In this document: piece by piece, positions 1 through 8,008 of the stretch | Numbering within the stretch: the first letter of the stretch is position 1 | How the letters are laid out: the number at the start of each line of letters is the position of its first letter | Assembly: GCA_905478675.1 (NCBI GenBank) | Contig: CAJQJI010000103.1 | Location: 1-12,962, forward strand | DNA: 12,962 bases | Direction of reading: 5' to 3' | Source of the DNA: Candidatus Altimarinota bacterium | Lineage (GTDB): Bacteria; Patescibacteriota; Gracilibacteria; UBA4473 | The notes under the pieces: model-generated | Seen by the model: the letters and a program-made list of their open reading frames with translations, nothing else | Told to the model about the DNA's origin: nothing | Database searches by the model: none | Translations under genes and position numbers: made by a program

Positions 1-3000
1 GCCAAACAGCTTGTCTCCGAGTTCGGAAGCCATTCTATCGTTACGACGTTCAGTTCTTTTACTCCAGAACTCCCAAGCTTGTTTGCTCATCATATAAATC
101 GAACGCAGTGAGTACCAATTCACCGTAATTTTATAACGTTTTTTAAACCATAAAGTTGGCTTATTATTGTCATAATCTCGCACAAACCCTAAAAAACCTT
201 CACGCTCTTTTTCAAAACCTTCCTGATCTTCCCCTAAAATATTTTTAAATTCTTTAAAATTATCCATAAATTTTAACGCTTTGGGTTGTGTTTCAGCGTT
301 TTCATAAGCCGCTAACCAGCGATCAAATACGCCACTTTCACTGCCACTAACGGGGCTTTCTGAATTTTTTCCAGAAAAATAATCAACCATCCACTGTGCA
401 TCATTGTACCGAGACTCATTCCCCGCAATAATTTCACGGGCCTTCTTTTTAGGCATACTGTGTTTATGGGCAAACTCCTCTTCGTTATATTTACTTAAAT
501 CTTTTTCCAGTCGGGCTTTTGCTTCATCCCACGCCTGCTTAAAACCAGACACCGTGGCTTTATATTCGGCTAATTGTTTTTGATAATTCTCGCGGGCTTT
601 TTCAGCCCCATTAACTTGTAAAACGCCCAGTTCGTCTCGTACGTACTGATGTGTTTTAGCGGCATTATGCAGCGTACTATCAAGTTTTACATTTTCGGCT
701 TTTGCCATCGTTCCACTCTCTAAATTATAAAGCGGCAAGATTTCGTTATTCATGGCTGAAATAAGCTTTTTAAAGCCCACATCATGAACACTTAAATCTT
801 CGTTTTTATCGTTATAATTGTTTCTTAACTGCTCAACTCCCACATTTAAATGCTTCAAGGACACGGTTATCGCGGCCGCTACATTATCGGTAAATGGCAG
901 TCGGTTTCCGTTGAAGTGCAAATCACATTCCGCCACTAACGCGTCTCGTAATACTTCTAATTTAGGTTTAAAATGTTGGTCATAATTTTGCAGGAACCGC
1001 GACACCAAATAATCTGGATTTTCGCCTTTATCAAGCGCTAGCTTTATGTCATCGAGTTGCGATTGAAAATCTTCGTTAACGTCTGCCGCTTCTAGAAAAA
1101 CTAAATGTGTTCGACGAGCCAACTCTAGCCGATCACTCACCGCTAAATTATCTTCATCGGTTTGTTCAATTTGCACGGCTCCGGCCCGTAAAGCTTCTTT
1201 GGCTACGGCGGCAGCCTTCATTTGGTCAAGCTTTGAAAGTAAATCTTGCGCTAGTTTTTCGAGATGCTGAGCGTCACTATTTTCTGGTGTTACTTTGTCT
1301 TTTAAAACTCTTACAATCAATTCTTTCCAAGACTCTATTTCCCCCTTGCTGGCGTTATGAATAACTGGGCCTTCCTCGGTAGCGTCTTTAATATCTTCTA
1401 AAACAGATTCTGCTGAAACACCTGTTTTTAAAACTTTATTTAACCCGTCAATCAGGGCTGGTTCTTCGGCTGCCGCAAATAAAGCACTTACTTTTTCGTG
1501 CGCGTGTTCGTAAATATTTTTAACTTTATCTTGTTTCTTTTTTTCAATATTTTCACTGAACTTTAGCAGCTCTTCGACTTTTGAGGTTTGATTAATGGCA
1601 TGATGCTGCCGTGAATATTGATCGATAAATTGGTTATACACATCAGTGTTACGCGTTGTTTGAGATTCAATATTCGCTAAAACCTCACGCCTAACGCTCA
1701 TCGTGGCGGCGGTTATCACTTGGCGGGCGTCTAAAATATTACTTTTATCAAGCGCTTCAAAATTACGCAGTAATTCGCTGTCTTGATTTTTCTTTTTCGC
1801 GGTTACAATACTTTGTAAAACGCCTTCGTAACTTAAAAATTTATCCACCGAATCCAGTTCGGTTTCACTTAAATTGTTTAAATCATTTATTTGTAAATCC
1901 GAACTTATAGCCTGCTCAATTAAGGCTCGAGTATCGGCAATAACCTCCATGATTTTACGACCTTTTTGAGGATCATTTTCAGACAAAAGATCACCAATGC
2001 TGTTTACTTCAGGCGCACTTAACTGAGCCATTAAATCTAAATCAACCGCTAGTAGGCGTCCGGCTTTAAACCGAGCGTTGAAGTATTTTTTATGATTTTC
2101 TAACGCTTTTTGAGCCACTTTATTGGGCTGACTATAAACGCCCATATTTTTTACAAACTCGGCTTGCTCTTTTTCAAGCTCGGCCTGTAATTTCTTAGCG
2201 GTTTCAAGCGTTTCTTTTTTACTTTTAAGATTCTGTTCATGCTCTTTTTTTACACTTTCTGATAAATCTTGAAGCGCCTGTTTTCGCCATTGCCCAGACT
2301 CCGTTGTTTCAACATCAGCGCTTGAACTCTCTAAACTAAGCCACTCGTCTTTAAAGCTGTTTTTATGATTTACACTTAATTTTGGGTGCGCTTTTAAGAC
2401 CGCTAAAGACGCCTTATTTAAAGCTTCTAATTCGTTATTACTGGCTTCTTCGGCCTGTTTAAAGGCTATTTCCGCGTCTTCAATAATGGCCGTTTGTTGG
2501 TTCAGCTTTTCTTGTATTTCCCCGTTAAGGTTGAGTCCAAAATCAGCCTCACGGTTTTTCAAATTTTGTAAGAATTCATACTCTTCAAAACTCAGCAAAA
2601 GTGGCACGGCTGAATCGGCCATTTCTGCGCCAGATTTATCTTTATCTAAAATAGCCTGCAGGCTTTCCACCTCTGCACTCTGTTTTAACCACGCCGATAA
2701 AGGCGCTTGATTTTCTGCCGAAGAACCGGTTTCTGGCACGAGAGTATCCCAGTAAGTATGAGCCTCTGCCGGAATATTGCCGCCCACGCTAAAGCTTTCA
2801 ACTAAATCAGATTCAAGCTTTGTGGCTTGCTGTAATACGCCTTGATAGACCGATTGATCGTTCCAATCATCGCTGGCTGGAAAGATTCTTTTGAGCTCAA
2901 TTAAAAACAGTTTGTCTACCGCACTGAGTTCTGTTTTTTCAACCAAAACGGCCGCGTAATTTTTTAAATTATCTCCGGCGTTTTTAAATTCCGGATTAAT

Positions 3001-3492
3001 TCTTAAGTTCGCCGTATTTAAACGATTACGAACAAAGCGGTAACTTCGAGCCATTCGAATGGCTTCTTCGGCCGTCCATTTTTTAATATCTTTGGTGCCC
3101 AATTTTTCTAAATCTTTTCGCTCTTTGTTGAGCAGCATTTCTACCTCTCTTCGTTGCGACGCTGTTAAGAACTGATTCAAGCTTGGTGAACGAAACACCC
3201 CGAATAAAGTACGCGAATGCTTACTTTTTGGGCCCTCGTTTTGAATTCGAGCTAGTTGATAATTTATTAATTGTGAAAACTGACGTTGCTGTTCACTTTC
3301 AAGCGACTGATTTTGTTCTTTAATCGCTAACTCTAAACGCGCTATATCCGATAAACTAAAACTTAAGGGGTTTTGTAACAATGTTTCAATCCCCTGTTCT
3401 TGTTCCTGCCCACTATCAAGCCCTTTGTTTAAAAACACCACTGGCTTTTGAGCCCGTGTTTTAAAGTCTTGAAAGTGTTTTAAATACTTCAT
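1..3492 (-). CDS. Giant helical coiled-coil protein, partial (3' end beyond window)
   Basis: The minus-strand frame is open from an ATG at 3492 to the left edge with no stop, giving at least 1164 residues. I do not recognise a characterised family. The protein has no signal peptide and no clear membrane helix. It is rich in Gln, Glu, Lys, Leu and Ala and looks almost wholly alpha-helical. The strongest coiled-coil-like stretches are near residues 310-360, 405-445 and 965-1004. The visible C-terminal part (about 1105-1164) changes character: it is rich in Trp, Tyr and basic residues (for example FKKRYKITVNWYSLR) and may be a separate small domain. The ATG is preferred because an extended -10 promoter sits 26 bases upstream. 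The gene follows the VirB6/TrbL-like gene, separated by 173 bases with a terminator and its own promoter. A structural or scaffold role beside a membrane secretion apparatus is inference from position only. Confidence 0.85.
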   Translation of the reverse strand, partial: MKYLKHFQDFKTRAQKPVVFLNKGLDSGQEQEQGIETLLQNPLSFSLSDIARLELAIKEQNQSLESEQQRQFSQLINYQLARIQNEGPKSKHSRTLFGVFRSPSLNQFLTASQRREVEMLLNKERKDLEKLGTKDIKKWTAEEAIRMARSYRFVRNRLNTANLRINPEFKNAGDNLKNYAAVLVEKTELSAVDKLFLIELKRIFPASDDWNDQSVYQGVLQQATKLESDLVESFSVGGNIPAEAHTYWDTLVPETGSSAENQAPLSAWLKQSAEVESLQAILDKDKSGAEMADSAVPLLLSFEEYEFLQNLKNREADFGLNLNGEIQEKLNQQTAIIEDAEIAFKQAEEASNNELEALNKASLAVLKAHPKLSVNHKNSFKDEWLSLESSSADVETTESGQWRKQALQDLSESVKKEHEQNLKSKKETLETAKKLQAELEKEQAEFVKNMGVYSQPNKVAQKALENHKKYFNARFKAGRLLAVDLDLMAQLSAPEVNSIGDLLSENDPQKGRKIMEVIADTRALIEQAISSDLQINDLNNLSETELDSVDKFLSYEGVLQSIVTAKKKNQDSELLRNFEALDKSNILDARQVITAATMSVRREVLANIESQTTRNTDVYNQFIDQYSRQHHAINQTSKVEELLKFSENIEKKKQDKVKNIYEHAHEKVSALFAAAEEPALIDGLNKVLKTGVSAESVLEDIKDATEEGPVIHNASKGEIESWKELIVRVLKDKVTPENSDAQHLEKLAQDLLSKLDQMKAAAVAKEALRAGAVQIEQTDEDNLAVSDRLELARRTHLVFLEAADVNEDFQSQLDDIKLALDKGENPDYLVSRFLQNYDQHFKPKLEVLRDALVAECDLHFNGNRLPFTDNVAAAITVSLKHLNVGVEQLRNNYNDKNEDLSVHDVGFKKLISAMNNEILPLYNLESGTMAKAENVKLDSTLHNAAKTHQYVRDELGVLQVNGAEKARENYQKQLAEYKATVSGFKQAWDEAKARLEKDLSKYNEEEFAHKHSMPKKKAREIIAGNESRYNDAQWMVDYFSGKNSESPVSGSESGVFDRWLAAYENAETQPKALKFMDNFKEFKNILGEDQEGFEKEREGFLGFVRDYDNNKPTLWFKKRYKITVNWYSLRSIYMMSKQAWEFWSKRTERRNDRMASELGDKLFG

Positions 3493-3493
3493 T

Positions 3494-3517
3494 AATCAGA
3501 CATTTTTGTGTCCGATT
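3494..3517. repeat. Inverted repeat overlapping predicted transcription start of the giant gene
   Basis: Two 9-base arms (AATCAGACA at 3494-3502 and TGTCCGATT at 3509-3517) pair with a single mismatch around a 6-base spacer. The repeat lies directly between the -10 element and the start codon, so it covers the expected transcription start. It could be an operator for a dimeric regulator or a small hairpin in a very short leader. An operator seems likelier because only part of the repeat would be transcribed. Confidence 0.45.
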
Positions 3518-3526
3518 ATTATAGCA
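3518..3526 (-). promoter_or_regulatory. Extended -10 promoter of the giant gene
   Basis: On the minus strand TGCTATAAT is a perfect extended -10 (TGn plus TATAAT at 3523-3518). No good -35 hexamer is found at 16-18 bases upstream, which fits extended -10 promoters. The predicted start near 3511 gives a leader of about 19 bases with no Shine-Dalgarno sequence. Confidence 0.65.
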
Positions 3527-3528
3527 AA

Positions 3529-3542
3529 TAAAAGCGCTTTTA
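3529..3542. repeat. Perfect 14-base palindrome in the promoter spacer
   Basis: TAAAAGCGCTTTTA is its own reverse complement. It lies immediately upstream of the extended -10 of the giant gene, where a bound protein would block or replace polymerase contacts. It has no T-tract context of a terminator. It is a candidate operator; the binding factor is unknown. Confidence 0.4.
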
Positions 3543-3613
3543 GCGATCATTCAAGATTTACAAAAATACTTATTTATTGTATTTAATCTAACCAATTAAG
3601 CAGTTACCAAAAA

Positions 3614-3633
3614 AGCCCTGCTTTTACAGGGCT
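3614..3633 (-). terminator. Intrinsic terminator after the VirB6/TrbL-like gene
   Basis: A 7-base GC-rich stem (AGCCCTG with CAGGGCT) has a 6-base loop. It is followed on the minus strand by a run of T and on the plus strand by seven T, so it could act in both directions. It lies 32 bases beyond the TAG at 3666-3668 and separates this transcript from the giant gene. Confidence 0.85.
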
Positions 3634-3665
3634 TTTTTTGTTAAATTATAAGTTTCTTAAGAGCT

Positions 3666-5660
3666 CTATGTTCCACTCGCTTCTGCTACAAATGCGTCTT
3701 CCGTAACGCCTTCCCAACTATCATCTGTACGTGTCAGCCCTTTATAAATTTGTCGTAACTGAGCCTCTGGAATATTACGCCCACGAAGGGTATTAAGAAC
3801 TCCTGATTTATCATCAGAGTTAGGCATTGTAATTGGCGTATCACCAATATTAATTGTAAGATTTTCATCTCCGGGATTTACGGTTACTTCAGCCGCTGAT
3901 ACCCCTGGATCAACAGTGGCTCTTTCCGCTGTTTCAAAGACACCATCTACAGCGCCTCCACGATTATTAAGCTCAGCTTCTAATTGCGCTCTCGTAGTAA
4001 TAGTGTCCGCATTTATAGCGTCTATTCCTTTATTAGCAAAAGCTAGGTTAAGTACACGCAATAATTCTTGTTGTCCCTCTCGATTTGTATCTGCAAAGTT
4101 TTTTAAAAATTCAGATTCTTTTTTAGTACTTAACGATCGTACGGCGGAACCACCGTCTCTAATTGGTCTAAGTTCATTAACGAGCGCCGTTGAACTTGCT
4201 CCGCCTCCCACAATACTTCTAAAATCTGTACTTGAACCGCCTTCTGAGCGCATTCTATTACTCGCTGTTTGCAAAAATTGATTCGGATTTAAGCCTCCAC
4301 CGGGTAATAAACTGGCGAGCGTTAACTCGCTGCCTTCGGGTCCAGTGCCTGGAATTTTAACTTGATCGGCTCCAAATGAAAGTGCGGCACTCCCCGCTTT
4401 TTTACCAAAGCTTTCAATCGCTGCAGCCCCTGGCATACCGGTAAGGGCAAAGTCGAACACAACTTTCCAGAAAAGCACGACCGTTAAAATAGACCATAAC
4501 ATCCGCCACCCCCCAAACTCATTGGGCCCCCACAGGGATTTAAGCGATGCGCCTGGTTCAATCACAGACACGAAAAATTCACTCGGAATGGTCATTAACT
4601 GTAACTGTGAGATCATCACAAAACCAAAGGCCAAAGCCCCCGCGGCTTTAACCGGCACAATTAAATATTTTTTAAACTCATCACTTAATTTATCTAAGCC
4701 ATTAATACCAAGCACCCACCCGGTAACCAGTAAGGGCGAGAATATAATAAAAACCCACATCATAACGACTCGGACTAACAACACCACCATCATAGCGGCT
4801 AAGGCTAACAAATAGGCTAACCCAAATATGAGTGAAAATATAGCACTATCAAGTACATCTAATAATCCGCCTGTGTCCGCCGATAGCAACGGCAGTGATT
4901 CTAACTTCATAAAGAAACTCCCAAAGGCCAACATAATGTTTTTCTTTTCAGGATTATTCATCAACTCCGCTTGCGCTTGAATGGCTCCAATTTCTTTAAT
5001 TTGAAACAAACACGATTCGCCGGCAGGCCCAGACGGACAAAAAGTATTATTCACCAACTCTCGAACCGATTTACAATTCCCGCCTGAGCCGGCTTCACAG
5101 TCTTCAAACGTTTCGGTGTCAATAGTCCGGCTATAGTAATCGGCGACATTATTAATACCGCGAGCCTCAATCACAGGATCGGCAATACTCAGTAAAGCAA
5201 CGGTTCCTACGTGCACTACATCTACCATAACTCGAATAGCCAACATTGAAAAATTAATGGCGACTAAACCAAGAATAACTTTCCCCAGTTTCGATTTAAT
5301 ATTCCAGTCTTTAACACCTTTACCGGACGTAACTAGATTCGTAAACGCTAAAAACAGCATAATTCCCACAAAGGTGATATTCGTTAAATTACGAATATAA
5401 ATCCACATAGGGCGTAACATATTTGTGACTTGATCGCCGGTAATAAGCTCACTCCCCCATAACGGTGGGAAAAACTGAATAAGCAGCATGGCGGCTGCCG
5501 TAATAATGTGCACTAAGGTTGCCGCAATTTCTGAAAAATTTTTAAGCGCATCGTTTGAACCTCCAGACTGAGCCCAAGCCACTTCTGGAAATAACAAAAA
5601 AGCCAGCAACAATGAAGTGCTTAGCCCAATAGCTGTAAAACGTTTTATAAATTGACGCAT
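3666..5660 (-). CDS. VirB6/TrbL-like polytopic membrane protein with hydrophilic tail
   Basis: This 664-residue protein starts with a signal-peptide-like segment (basic MRQFIKR, hydrophobic core, AWA ending at residue 30). Hydrophobic helices follow near 46-66, 94-110, 126-145, 148-160, 270-300 (probably two with the next segment), 298-318, 335-352 and 387-405. This layout, with a conserved-looking core around 81-158, matches the VirB6/TrbL family of inner-membrane channel components of type IV secretion systems as found in CPR genomes; the match is by style, not by search. A non-membrane loop of about 110 residues (161-270) carries four cysteines (188, 196, 208, 217) and may be extracytoplasmic. 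The last 255 residues (410-664) are hydrophilic and Gly/Ser-rich, longer than in a minimal VirB6. The start is supported by a strong promoter just upstream. The gene has its own terminator. Confidence 0.75.
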   Translation of the reverse strand: MRQFIKRFTAIGLSTSLLLAFLLFPEVAWAQSGGSNDALKNFSEIAATLVHIITAAAMLLIQFFPPLWGSELITGDQVTNMLRPMWIYIRNLTNITFVGIMLFLAFTNLVTSGKGVKDWNIKSKLGKVILGLVAINFSMLAIRVMVDVVHVGTVALLSIADPVIEARGINNVADYYSRTIDTETFEDCEAGSGGNCKSVRELVNNTFCPSGPAGESCLFQIKEIGAIQAQAELMNNPEKKNIMLAFGSFFMKLESLPLLSADTGGLLDVLDSAIFSLIFGLAYLLALAAMMVVLLVRVVMMWVFIIFSPLLVTGWVLGINGLDKLSDEFKKYLIVPVKAAGALAFGFVMISQLQLMTIPSEFFVSVIEPGASLKSLWGPNEFGGWRMLWSILTVVLFWKVVFDFALTGMPGAAAIESFGKKAGSAALSFGADQVKIPGTGPEGSELTLASLLPGGGLNPNQFLQTASNRMRSEGGSSTDFRSIVGGGASSTALVNELRPIRDGGSAVRSLSTKKESEFLKNFADTNREGQQELLRVLNLAFANKGIDAINADTITTRAQLEAELNNRGGAVDGVFETAERATVDPGVSAAEVTVNPGDENLTINIGDTPITMPNSDDKSGVLNTLRGRNIPEAQLRQIYKGLTRTDDSWEGVTEDAFVAEASGT

Positions 5661-5664
5661 AAAT

Positions 5665-5676
5665 AGATTTAAATCT
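5665..5676. repeat. 12-base palindrome at transcription start of the VirB6/TrbL-like gene
   Basis: AGATTTAAATCT is a perfect palindrome between the -10 element (5681-5686) and the ATG at 5660, covering the expected transcription start. It is a candidate operator. Similar AGATT/AATCT arms occur upstream of the other two promoter-bearing genes of this cluster. Confidence 0.4.
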
Positions 5677-5680
5677 GACC

Positions 5681-5709
5681 ATTATACCAAAAAAAACGGA
5701 TTTTCACAA
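5681..5709 (-). promoter_or_regulatory. Sigma70-type promoter of the VirB6/TrbL-like gene
   Basis: On the minus strand TTGTGA (5709-5704) and a perfect TATAAT (5686-5681) are separated by exactly 17 bases. The predicted start near 5674 gives a leader of about 14 bases before the ATG at 5660, without a Shine-Dalgarno sequence. Confidence 0.8.
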
Positions 5710-5731
5710 GGCTTTAGTCTCGTACCGAAAA

Positions 5732-5749
5732 CTATTTTAGTGAAAATAG
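5732..5749. repeat. AT-rich inverted repeat behind the 720-residue gene
   Basis: CTATTTT (5732-5738) and AAAATAG (5743-5749) form a 7-base arm pair with a 4-base loop, just downstream of the terminator at 5753-5768 in the direction of transcription. It may reinforce termination or protect the 3' end. It is weak on its own. Confidence 0.3.
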
Positions 5750-5752
5750 AAT

Positions 5753-5768
5753 AAGCCTTTTGAGGCTT
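5753..5768 (-). terminator. Intrinsic terminator after the 720-residue gene
   Basis: A 6-base stem (AAGCCT with AGGCTT) and a 4-base loop are followed on the minus strand by ATTCTATTTT. It lies 40 bases beyond the TAA at 5809-5811. The T-run is interrupted, so strength is uncertain, but the position between two separately promoted genes fits a terminator. Confidence 0.6.
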
Positions 5769-5808
5769 CTTCCTCTCGGTTCAATCAAAAAAGAAATTAA
5801 AGACGTTC

Positions 5809-7971
5809 TTAAGCAATTGTGGGATCATTTTCGGTTGCCACTCCGCCCTCTAACGCACTTTCAACTTCGGCTAGATCAAAATCTTTCCAGCCCGCTCCGC
5901 TACGGTCATTAAACTGAAACTTGTCCCCTTCTCGACGTAACTGTAAATAAATAGTTTCCCCTTGTGGATTTTGCATTCGCAGGGTTCGTTCTTCGCCCCT
6001 ATTGGTCATCCAACGATAAAAATTTCGAGGATTTCCAATTTGCTGCAACTGCTCGGTCGTAGTGAATTCAAACTGCCCACGTTCTGGTTTACCAATCGTA
6101 AAAGTATCGTTTCCAAACTTTAAACTTTTGGTCTGGCCTCGGTCGGCGTATTTATAAAATAAATCTAAACGATTTAGAATATTAGCGTAGGTATAATAAT
6201 CTTTTCGAGCGGCTAAGTTTTCTAATTGTTCGGCTTCCAACGCCCCAGGCGAAGCGCTCAGCAAAGTAAAAAAAGCCTCTCTAATAGCGCCTCTTGGGCT
6301 GTTATCATCATTCGATAACGCCACTAAAGTGTCATACGAGCTCGCGTCTAAATCTTCTAGTTTTAAGTTTCGAACGTTGCGATCAAATTCACTATTAGTC
6401 TCTAAAACCTCCGCCGAAGAGAGCGCACTAATGACCACTCCCACCTTATTGGTTTTATCGCCTAAAGCACTTCGTAAAGCCCGTTGCCCACTACTGCTCA
6501 GTGTTTTTTCATCCTCTGGCTTTCTTCGGCGATCTGCCCGGGCCTCTTTGGATTCTTTCCCTTTATTCCAAACCCCTTTAACGCCTTGTACTAACATCAT
6601 CCCGTAAGTCAGACTTAAATAAGCCGTTAAAGCGAGCCCCACAAAGCCATGCTTGGTTAGATTTTCAAACGTTATATCGAGCCCCTCTACGTTACTTTCA
6701 AGGTTCGCCTGTTGTTGGGCATCCCAACTAAAATCGGCGTCATTAAGCGCTCTTAGCTCTGAAGATGAGAGCGAGGCAAAAGCTTGCGGCAATGTTAAAT
6801 TTCCATTCTCGGCTTCATACGCAGCTCGAACCACGCTGGCCTGAGGCTGTAATGCGTTTTCACCAATAAAACTATTATTAATGAGCATACAATATTTCCC
6901 CAAAATATACTTTTGTTTTTCTGTGGGCGTCAAGACTTCGCCGGCACGACGACGTTCATCAATAGCCACAAACTCATCGGGCGTTACTAAATCTTCAATT
7001 TGACGTATAAAAGCGCCCGCGGTTTGAAGTTCCACTCGGGTTGGTAATTTGGTAATAGGCCCGCCATCACGGACTTCAAGTAAATACTTCATTAAAGGCT
7101 GAAGTTCTTTCGGGGCGAACGCCTCGCCTTGTCGTAAAAACTCTTCTAGCAAAACATTGGCATTCGGGTTTGAGCTTGGGGTGTATTCCCCGTCAAAAGT
7201 GTAAGCGATACTATTAATAACATCGTTTCCTAAACCTACGGCGTTTGCCTGAACCGTCTCAAGCAAACCAGGTTGCCCGATTTGGGCGATAATGTCGGTG
7301 GTACGCATGGCGCCACGAATAGGTAACGCGGCCGCCTGAGTAACGCCACGCACAACGCCACTTCCAGCCCCAATAACGGCTTCCGTTAAATGAGGACTTT
7401 GAACCGCCGTGGCGACTCCGCCAAGAGCGATCCCCCACCCGGCACTGCCGGTGAGCACAAAACCGCCAACCCCCGCCCCAGCAATAGTTAAAATGCCGGT
7501 TGTACTTAACTGTGATAAATCGGTTGCCGCACCAGAAATATTATAGCCTGCACTATTGAGTGCGCTCGTAATAGCCGCACTTAGTGTATTTGAGGTAATA
7601 CCTTCTGCCTCTAATAATTCAGCAGCCCGAGCGATAGACGCATTTAAAATTCGTACATAGGCCGCTTGGTCCGCTGGATTGGCTGAAATTTGTAAATTAT
7701 TTACAAAGGCGACGATTTCGGCTTCGGTTTTGCCTTCTAAATTAGGATATTCTGCCACCGCTGTTTCACGCAGCGCCGTTGCCTGAGCGGTCGCCATAGC
7801 GTTTAAAATCGGCGTATTTACGGTTTCGGCATGAGAAGAAAGCGCGAGTGCCGCTTGGCTCTCAGCACTATCGCGCTCTACAATCGCCGCAAAATCTTGC
7901 CGCTCTAAATTAGGATGCGGGTCGTTGCCTTCAACTATTTCATGGGCTCTGGTTCGTGGACCGTAACTCAT
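5809..7971 (-). CDS. Hypothetical 720-residue protein with Gly/Ala-rich hydrophobic segment
   Basis: I do not recognise a family. Residues 1-150 are polar, Ala-rich and helical. Residues 157-190 are strongly hydrophobic and Gly/Ala-rich (for example GAGVGGFVLTGSAGWG), long enough for a tight membrane hairpin with glycine-zipper-like packing. Residues 200-440 are soluble and mixed. A second clear membrane helix lies at about 442-462, followed by a very basic, charged stretch (466-490). By the positive-inside rule this places the C-terminal 250 residues in the cytoplasm. The last 100 residues look beta-rich (RTLRMQNPQGETIYLQLRR) and may be a small separate domain. There is one cysteine (361) and no signal peptide. 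The ATG lies 9 bases after the stop of the 176-residue gene, so the two form an operon. The neighbouring VirB6/TrbL-like gene suggests a shared membrane assembly, but this is contextual. Confidence 0.8.
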   Translation of the reverse strand: MSYGPRTRAHEIVEGNDPHPNLERQDFAAIVERDSAESQAALALSSHAETVNTPILNAMATAQATALRETAVAEYPNLEGKTEAEIVAFVNNLQISANPADQAAYVRILNASIARAAELLEAEGITSNTLSAAITSALNSAGYNISGAATDLSQLSTTGILTIAGAGVGGFVLTGSAGWGIALGGVATAVQSPHLTEAVIGAGSGVVRGVTQAAALPIRGAMRTTDIIAQIGQPGLLETVQANAVGLGNDVINSIAYTFDGEYTPSSNPNANVLLEEFLRQGEAFAPKELQPLMKYLLEVRDGGPITKLPTRVELQTAGAFIRQIEDLVTPDEFVAIDERRRAGEVLTPTEKQKYILGKYCMLINNSFIGENALQPQASVVRAAYEAENGNLTLPQAFASLSSSELRALNDADFSWDAQQQANLESNVEGLDITFENLTKHGFVGLALTAYLSLTYGMMLVQGVKGVWNKGKESKEARADRRRKPEDEKTLSSSGQRALRSALGDKTNKVGVVISALSSAEVLETNSEFDRNVRNLKLEDLDASSYDTLVALSNDDNSPRGAIREAFFTLLSASPGALEAEQLENLAARKDYYTYANILNRLDLFYKYADRGQTKSLKFGNDTFTIGKPERGQFEFTTTEQLQQIGNPRNFYRWMTNRGEERTLRMQNPQGETIYLQLRREGDKFQFNDRSGAGWKDFDLAEVESALEGGVATENDPTIA

Positions 7972-7979
7972 ATTAAATT

Positions 7980-8008
7980 ATTATAATCGAAATACACGAC
8001 TCCATAAA
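7980..8008 (-). promoter_or_regulatory. Possible internal promoter before the 720-residue gene
   Basis: A perfect TATAAT (7985-7980 on the minus strand) overlaps the end of the 176-residue gene, with a poor -35 (TTTATG) 17 bases upstream. Transcription would begin only about 2 bases before the ATG at 7971, giving a leaderless mRNA. AT-rich sequence makes chance TATAAT likely, so this is tentative. Confidence 0.25.

Noticed and set aside
1107..1364. Plus-strand open frames of 60-120 codons within the large minus-strand genes (also at 2486, 3916, 4522, 6329, 6653, 9378, 9421, 9835, 10156, 10638, 11846)
   Set aside because: They are antisense to well-supported genes, have low-complexity or Ser/Leu-rich translations and no promoter; they are frame shadows.
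3481..7095. 15-base identity TAAATACTTCATTAA at 3481-3495 and 7081-7095
   Set aside because: Both encode MKYL-type residues, one at the giant protein's N-terminus and one inside the 720-residue protein; there is no extension either side, so it is probably chance.
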